NCBI GenBank assembly: GCA_903908065.1
Contig: CAIVQO010000067.1
Coordinates: forward strand, 1 to 36,830
Source: an uncultured beta proteobacterium
GTDB taxonomy: Bacteria > Pseudomonadota > Gammaproteobacteria > Burkholderiales > Rhodocyclaceae
DNA: 36,830 nt
Direction of reading: 5' to 3'
Below, piece after piece: positions 32,360 to 36,830 of the stretch. Numbering within the stretch: the stretch's first letter is position 1; each line of letters opens with the position of its first letter. The notes under the pieces were generated by a model. That model ran no database searches and was not told where the DNA came from. It saw only the letters and a program-made list of their open reading frames with translations. Made by a program: the position numbers and the translations under genes.

Positions 32360-34510
32360 TCAGTACTTGATGCGGGCATGAAGTGTCTTTTCGCTGGCGG
32401 CACGCGCCTCGCCAAGGGTGCGGATACCCTTCTCGGCGAGCAGGGGCAGCATCTTGAGAAACACTTCGGCGGTGACGATGGCATCGCCAACTGCGGTGTG
32501 GCGTCCCATCACCGAGACCCCGAGCCGCTCGGCGATGGCTTCCAGGCGATGCGTTTCCTGATTGGGGAACAAGGCAGCCGAGAGGAGGAAGGTATCGAGC
32601 ACCGGACGGTCGAAGCGCACACCGGTGGCGGACTCCTTCAACTCCAGAAAGCGCATGTCGAAGGCCGCGTTATGTGCGACCAGCACGGTATCGGCGACGA
32701 ACGCCCGGAAGATCGGCAACACGCGGCCGATCGGCGGCTGGCCGGCCAGCATGTCGGCGCTGATGCCGTGGATCCTGACCGACTGCGCAGGCAGGCTGCG
32801 CTGCGGGTCGATCAATTGTTCATAGGCCTCATGGCGCAGCAGGCGTCGATTGACGATGCGCACGGCACCGATCTGGATGATTTCGTCGCCTTCCGAAGGA
32901 TTGAGTCCGGTGGTTTCGGTATCGAACACGGTATAGGAAAGCTGTGCCAGCAGGCGGTCCTCGAGCGCAAGGTCGGTTTCCTCGTCGCGAAACAAATCGA
33001 AGTCGTAGAACTCCGGTCGGCTATCCGCCGTGGCGAGCAGCGGCGCCGTACCGCCCTGGCCGCTGACCGCCGGGAGCAGGAAGCGGAAATAGGCCCGATA
33101 GGCGGCATGGTCGCGCTGGAACCAGACCTCACCTCCATTGCGCTCGACGATGTCGCGCACCGTCAATGGCGACGATTCGCCGCTCAGGTTCATGGGGTCG
33201 AGTTCCCAGTTCATCACCGTCTCGGTACTCATGAACACGCCGGACCAGATCAGGTCCAGGCAGGCCATTTCGCCGTCGCGGACGAGGCGCAGGCGCAGTT
33301 CGCGGATCCGGTACTCGTCGCGCAGGCGCAGCGCAAAGTAGCTCATGGCCTGCAACAGGGAGAAGCCATCGACCTTGATCCACACGTCGGGGTCGACTTC
33401 ATCGAGGCTGACAGGGATCTCGCAGCGTTCGGCAATACGGCGCCGCGCCGCCGTGAGCAGGTCCGCACCCAGCATTTCTTCCAGCGGCCACCGCGATTTG
33501 AGGACGGCGGCAAAGCTGCGCGCAGCGGCCTCGACGCGCAAGGCGATGCCCTCCGCTTCATCCCTCACCACGGCGAGGAAGCGCTGCCGTTCCTCGGCGC
33601 TCATATCCCCGTAATCGTGCAAGGTCTCCGCCGCCGCGCGCAGGCTGCCGACAGGGCCCCGGCTGGATTCGGTGAGGTCCTGCAGCAACTGGTCGCGCGC
33701 GGATTCGCTGTCGAAGGCTTCGGTCATGTCCTCGATCATGGTCATGTAGCCGGAAAATCCCGGCTTGCCGGCATCCGCTGACCCGGCGGCATCGCGGTCG
33801 GCATCGGGAATCGGCGCCACCAGGACGCGCAGCAGGCGCCCGGCTTCGGTGACCGAGACGAAGTGCCGATGGCCGCCGCCGCGCGCTTCGATGTGCTCCA
33901 GCGCATAGCCGATCAGGTGCCGATCGAACAGGCCGTATATCGAGCGGCCGAGGCCGAGCGCCGCAATTCCCTGTGCCGACGTCCCCGCGAACAACGCCCG
34001 CGCGCGGCGGTTGTACAGCAGCACGCGGCCGTCCATGTTGCATACGATCACACCTTGCGCGAGTTCCGACATGAGCACGGCAAAGCGGTTGCGGTCGGCG
34101 TCGGCGGCGGCATTTGCCGCACGCACCCGGATTTCGATTTCGGCATCGTGCCGCTGCCGCTGGTCGGCAAGTCGATTGACCGCCACGGCGAGTGAATGCA
34201 GTTCGCTGCTGCCCTGCAGGCTGAGGCGGGTGGCCGGCTGCTCGACCATGGCAATCGCTTCTTCGGCGGCGCGTGCGAGCGGCTGCACCAGGAAACCATG
34301 CACCGCGCGCAGAATCAGGAACAGGAATACGCAGGCAAAGCAGAACACCATCACCAGCGCGCCCAGGCGCCTGTCGACCAAGGCGGTGACCACATCCCGC
34401 TCCTGGCCCTCCAACCCGGCGCCGGCGACATAGGCCAGCGCCAGTGCCACCGCCGCCAGGTAAGCGCTGGCAACGACCACGGCGGCAACCAGCTTGGCTC
34501 GGGTACACAT
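32360..34510 (-). CDS. Membrane PAS pseudo-kinase fused to DnaQ-like 3'-5' exonuclease
   Basis: A 716-aa fusion. There are two membrane helices (about residues 8-30 and 51-70), a HAMP-like linker and a PAS domain (about 140-250; GVIVCNMDGRVLLYNRRARALF). A dimerisation region follows in which the expected phospho-acceptor His is missing: LLQDLTESSRGPVGSL stands where SHELRTPL is usual. The ATPase-like domain lacks clear DxGxG. From about residue 525 there is a complete DEDDh exonuclease: VFDTETTGLNP, VAHNAAFDMRF, and GRHTAVGDAIVTAEVF. The nuclease should therefore be active and the kinase not. It sits between a response regulator (29 nt away) and the DUF294 gene. Confidence 0.88.
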   Translation of the reverse strand: MCTRAKLVAAVVVASAYLAAVALALAYVAGAGLEGQERDVVTALVDRRLGALVMVFCFACVFLFLILRAVHGFLVQPLARAAEEAIAMVEQPATRLSLQGSSELHSLAVAVNRLADQRQRHDAEIEIRVRAANAAADADRNRFAVLMSELAQGVIVCNMDGRVLLYNRRARALFAGTSAQGIAALGLGRSIYGLFDRHLIGYALEHIEARGGGHRHFVSVTEAGRLLRVLVAPIPDADRDAAGSADAGKPGFSGYMTMIEDMTEAFDSESARDQLLQDLTESSRGPVGSLRAAAETLHDYGDMSAEERQRFLAVVRDEAEGIALRVEAAARSFAAVLKSRWPLEEMLGADLLTAARRRIAERCEIPVSLDEVDPDVWIKVDGFSLLQAMSYFALRLRDEYRIRELRLRLVRDGEMACLDLIWSGVFMSTETVMNWELDPMNLSGESSPLTVRDIVERNGGEVWFQRDHAAYRAYFRFLLPAVSGQGGTAPLLATADSRPEFYDFDLFRDEETDLALEDRLLAQLSYTVFDTETTGLNPSEGDEIIQIGAVRIVNRRLLRHEAYEQLIDPQRSLPAQSVRIHGISADMLAGQPPIGRVLPIFRAFVADTVLVAHNAAFDMRFLELKESATGVRFDRPVLDTFLLSAALFPNQETHRLEAIAERLGVSVMGRHTAVGDAIVTAEVFLKMLPLLAEKGIRTLGEARAASEKTLHARIKY

Positions 34511-34539
34511 GCTGGGGCTCCGGTTCGCCGGGGCAGGCC

Positions 34540-34911
34540 TCAGGCCCGTTCGAGCAGGGCCTTGACCTTGGCCAGCAGGTCCCGCGTGGCAAAGGGCTTG
34601 GTCATATACACGTCGGCACCGAGCGCAAGCCCCTTGGACACCTCAGTATCCCGCCCCTTGGCAGTCAGCATCATGATCCGCAGGGTCTTGAATTCCGGGT
34701 CCTGGCGCAGGTCCTGGCAGACTTCAAAGCCGTTGCGGTTGGGCATCATGACGTCGAGGATCGCCAGATCGGGTCGCTCGGCGCGCACCTGCGCCAGCGC
34801 CTGCACGCCATCATGGGCCACGACGACCTCGTAGCCCTCGCGCTTGAGCAGGAATTCGAGCGAAATGACGATGTTCGGCTCATCGTCGGCGATCAGAATC
34901 TTGGTGGCCAT
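34540..34911 (-). CDS. Single-domain response regulator
   Basis: A 123-aa CheY-like receiver without output domain: KILIADDEPN (acidic pair), phospho-acceptor Asp in LAILDVMMPNRNGFEV, MMLTAKG (Thr), MTKPF (Lys). The ATG at 34911 follows GGAGGGGGAGC, a strong ribosome binding site; the frame stays open upstream through the intron end but without such a site. It is the first gene of the minus-strand operon with the pseudo-kinase/exonuclease and DUF294 genes. The kinase that phosphorylates it is not in the window. Confidence 0.92.
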   Translation of the reverse strand: MATKILIADDEPNIVISLEFLLKREGYEVVVAHDGVQALAQVRAERPDLAILDVMMPNRNGFEVCQDLRQDPEFKTLRIMMLTAKGRDTEVSKGLALGADVYMTKPFATRDLLAKVKALLERA

Positions 34912-34989
34912 GCTCCCCCTCCATGCGGTCGTCGTTATCGTTCTTTTGGCGCAAGAATACACCCCGTCGCGCCGGTCGAGACGATCGGC

Positions 34990-35060
34990 ATAGGGGCGGC
35001 CAGCATTCGCTGGCCGTTCCCCTGCCACACCACCGGGCATGCGGGTCCGCACCGGGCGGT
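34990..35060 (-). ncRNA. Intron domains V and VI
   Basis: Minus strand: GAACCGCCCGGTGCGG, then ACCCGCATGCCCGGTGGTG, forms the domain V stem-loop. GGCCAGC-GAAT-GCTGGCC (35015-34998) forms the domain VI-like hairpin, followed by the presumed 3' splice end CCCCTAT. The response regulator leader begins after it. Confidence 0.6.
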
Positions 35061-35074
35061 TCGAGAAGTTGAGG

Positions 35075-36442
35075 TTATGTGAGACGAGGCATGCCAAGGC
35101 GGTCGAAGTAGGCAATCGTCAACACGTTATGCAGCGCGGTCAGACTGTTGCGCCACCAGCGACGGCTTAGGGCCGCCACGGATTGCGCAACGTGGGGTTG
35201 GGCCCCGAGACGGAGCAGTTCCCGGTACATCGTCTTGCCACGTCGCCAGTGCTTGAGATGGAGGACGCGCATTCGCCGGCGCATCCACGCGTCCAATTGT
35301 CGCCAGACGCGTGGGGTTTGCGCCAAGTAGAAATACGCTTTCCAACCCAAGACGTAACGACGGAGGCCGTCGATCACGTCGTTAATGCTGCGCCCGCCAG
35401 ATCGGCGAGTAAGCTGCCGGACCTTTTGCTTGAACGTCTCCAGCGCCGTTCCCGACACGGCGCATTTGACCCCGCCTTTCCGGTCCTCCCAGAGGGCGTA
35501 TCCCAGAAATTTGCGGCCAAAGGCGTTGGCAACAGCACTCTTCGCTTCGTTAATCTGCAAGTGCAGTTGGTCGTAGCGGCGCTTTAGCATGGCCATCACT
35601 CGTTCCCCCGCCTTCCGGCTGCGCACATACACATTGCAGTCGTCGGCATAGCGAGCGAAGCGGTGGCCCCGTCGTTCCAGCTCACGATCCACTTCGTCGA
35701 GGAGCACGTTGGCCAAGAGCGGAGAGAGCGGCCCGCCTTGCGGCGTGCCCTCGACGCGCTCGACCACCACGCCACCATTCATAATCCCCGCGTTCAGGTA
35801 GGCACGCACCAGCCGGATCACGCCAGGATCGGGCACGCGCTTTCCAAGACGGTCAATCAGGATGTCGTGGTTGACCCGGTCGAAGAACTTGGACAGGTCA
35901 ACATCGACCACGACCCGGTAGCCGTCCTGCACATACTGCTGTGCAGCGACCACCGCATTGTGCGCCCGGCGGCCAGGCCGAAACCCGTGGCTGTGTTCAC
36001 TGAAAGTTGGATCGATCAGCGGTTGCAGCACTTGCAACAGTGCCTGCTGAATCAGACGGTCGGTCACGGTGGGTATCCCCAGCTCACGCTCACTCCCGTC
36101 CGGCTTCGGAATCGCCACGCGCCGCACCGGCAGGGGCCGGTACGTACCTTCCATCAGTTGCTGCCGGATGGTCGGCCACGCGTGCTTGAGGTGCTGTCCG
36201 GTCTGGCCAATGTCCAGCCCATCGACACCTGCCGCTCCCTTGTTCGCCTTTACGCGTTTCCACGCGCGTTGCATGTTTCCCTTCGCGAGCGCTTGCGCAA
36301 GCAAGTCTCGTCCCGCGCCTTCCGGTTCGTAACGCGGGGACCGAGCTTCATCACTGATCGCTTCAGACGAGGCTTCACCCCGTCCTGCCACGATCCGTCC
36401 CGCTGGCACAGGCATCTGATGCAGTGCACGATCCATCGTCAC
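35075..36442 (-). CDS. ltrA: Group II intron reverse transcriptase/maturase
   Basis: A 455-aa intron-encoded protein. The RT motifs are in order: NKGAAGVDGLDI, YRPLPVRRVAIPKPDGSERELGIPTV (in parts YRPLPVRRVAIPKPDG and LGIPTVTDRL), HGFRPGRRAHNAV, VVDVDLSKFFDRVNHDIL, GTPQGGPLSPLLANVLLDEVD, and the catalytic FARYADDCNVYV. A maturase X domain follows (RRYVLGWKAYFYLAQTPRVW). No HNH endonuclease domain follows, as in class C introns. The frame is intact, so the element may be active. The start is GTG 36442, or ATG 36436 two codons on; GAAGGAG lies upstream. Confidence 0.96.
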   Translation of the reverse strand: MTMDRALHQMPVPAGRIVAGRGEASSEAISDEARSPRYEPEGAGRDLLAQALAKGNMQRAWKRVKANKGAAGVDGLDIGQTGQHLKHAWPTIRQQLMEGTYRPLPVRRVAIPKPDGSERELGIPTVTDRLIQQALLQVLQPLIDPTFSEHSHGFRPGRRAHNAVVAAQQYVQDGYRVVVDVDLSKFFDRVNHDILIDRLGKRVPDPGVIRLVRAYLNAGIMNGGVVVERVEGTPQGGPLSPLLANVLLDEVDRELERRGHRFARYADDCNVYVRSRKAGERVMAMLKRRYDQLHLQINEAKSAVANAFGRKFLGYALWEDRKGGVKCAVSGTALETFKQKVRQLTRRSGGRSINDVIDGLRRYVLGWKAYFYLAQTPRVWRQLDAWMRRRMRVLHLKHWRRGKTMYRELLRLGAQPHVAQSVAALSRRWWRNSLTALHNVLTIAYFDRLGMPRLT

Positions 36443-36819
36443 GTCGTTTGACGCTCCTTCTCGTTCGGCCCTTCGCCCGCGCTGCGGCTACTACGGCCTC
36501 GGCTGACTTCTCGCTCCGGTTCGCACCGTCGCCCTTTCAGGCACGAGGCGAGATCTCCCCAGGTAAGAACGCACTCCTTCATTGCACAACCGCCGGATCT
36601 ACGCCGCTCCACCTTTGGCCACAAGAGCTTCACGGTTTCTTGCCCGCTCGCCCTGCTCGGCAGCGCCTTCTATCCAGTTCGTGTTCCTCGGCTCGCAATT
36701 TCGCTCCACGCTTCCTCCCCACGGCCGGTCACCCTTCCGCAGTTGCGCTTCGCTTCGCTCGCTGTGGCCAGCTTGCAGCAGGACTTCCACCCGCAAGAGT
36801 GCGCCCATGCTGGGCGCAC
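36443..36819 (-). ncRNA. Intron 5' RNA domains (I to IV)
   Basis: A 377-nt stretch without a credible gene, upstream of the maturase start. It begins with the GTGCG hairpin and continues with repeated complementary GC-rich segments (such as GCGAGCGAAGCGAAGCGC), as expected for domain I. Short open frames here have no family resemblance. Confidence 0.7.
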
Positions 36820-36830
36820 AAAAAAAGCCC
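36820..36830 (-). terminator. 3' end of an intrinsic terminator forming the 5' exon of the intron
   Basis: Minus strand GGGCTTTTTTT: the end of a likely stem plus a 7-T run, directly before the intron. The rest of the hairpin and its gene lie beyond the right edge. Confidence 0.55.

Larger units (their letters stand above)
34990..36819 (-). mobile_element. Group II intron, probably class IIC
   Basis: A retroelement of about 1830 nt on the minus strand. The 5' end GTGCGCCCA (from 36819) matches the group II GUGYG start and folds as a 9-bp hairpin with TGGGCGCAC. The 3' part after the maturase gene has a domain V-like sequence (about 35059-35018, with GTGCGGACCCGCATGCC) and a domain VI-like hairpin (35015-34998), and would end in AT at 34990. 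It is preceded by GGGCTTTTTTT, i.e. the end of an intrinsic terminator, the known target type of class C introns. The 5' boundary is firmer than the 3' one. It lies 78 nt before the response regulator ATG. Confidence 0.8.

Noticed and set aside
32174-33781. Plus-strand open frame of 535 codons
   Set aside because: Antisense to the sensor-exonuclease gene; low-complexity His/Gln/Arg-rich translation without motifs.
1-36830. CRISPR arrays, tRNA genes, prophage or integrase
   Set aside because: No regularly spaced repeats, cloverleaf-like sequences or phage genes were seen; the only mobile element is the intron.

Overview
The window is high-GC (mid-60s percent by eye), densely packed proteobacterial chromosome. 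The Rnf cluster followed by nth, DUF1841, the type of rRNA leader and the family content all suggest a betaproteobacterium, probably Rhodocyclales/Nitrosomonadales-like (Sterolibacteriaceae or a relative). This is inference from gene content; no 16S sequence is in the window.

Layout. Bases 1-214: minus-strand promoter and leader resembling those of an rRNA operon, leaving over the left edge. 287-1312: pyrD. 1408-7696: complete Rnf complex (rnfABCDGE), nth and a DUF1841 gene, mostly with 4-nt overlaps. 7809-10561: MoxR ATPase, CoxE-like VWA protein and a secreted FecR-domain protein. 10647-14983: five genes each overlapping the next by 4 nt: a degenerate metallophosphoesterase, a VTT membrane protein, an ATP-grasp enzyme, a YHS lipoprotein and EgtD. 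15034-19509: SenA (minus), SenB and a fused oxidoreductase-SelD (SenC) (plus). Together with EgtD these make a complete selenoneine pathway. 19613-23207: a VTT/disulfide-reductase fusion, DUF547 and a CofC-like (TIGR04282-type) glycosyltransferase, a set known around arsenosugar/seleno loci. 23329-26096 (minus): LuxR-type regulator and an orphan GspE/PilB-like ATPase. 26253-30889: a Cys-repeat secreted protein, then an ABC ATPase, FtsX-type permease and AttH-like lipocalin. 30919-34911 (minus): response regulator, pseudo-kinase/DnaQ exonuclease fusion, CBS-DUF294 nucleotidyltransferase. 34990-36819 (minus): group IIC-like intron, apparently inserted right after the T-tract of an intrinsic terminator.

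Most notable. (1) A selenoneine locus in which egtD belongs to an unbroken five-gene overlapping operon with an ATP-grasp enzyme and membrane or secreted proteins of unknown role. This may be an undescribed extension of selenoneine metabolism. (2) An exact bipartite motif, GTAAGG-N15-CGACCA followed 6 nt later by ATG, occurs three times: before the VWA gene, before the egtD operon and before the VTT-reductase operon. It looks like the promoter of an alternative (ECF-type) sigma factor and would tie these units into one regulon, possibly with leaderless transcripts. (3) senA and senB start divergently on the same CCATGG, leaving no intergenic promoter space. (4) A membrane sensor that has lost its phospho-acceptor His is fused to an intact DEDDh exonuclease.

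All identifications come from reading motifs; no database search was run.
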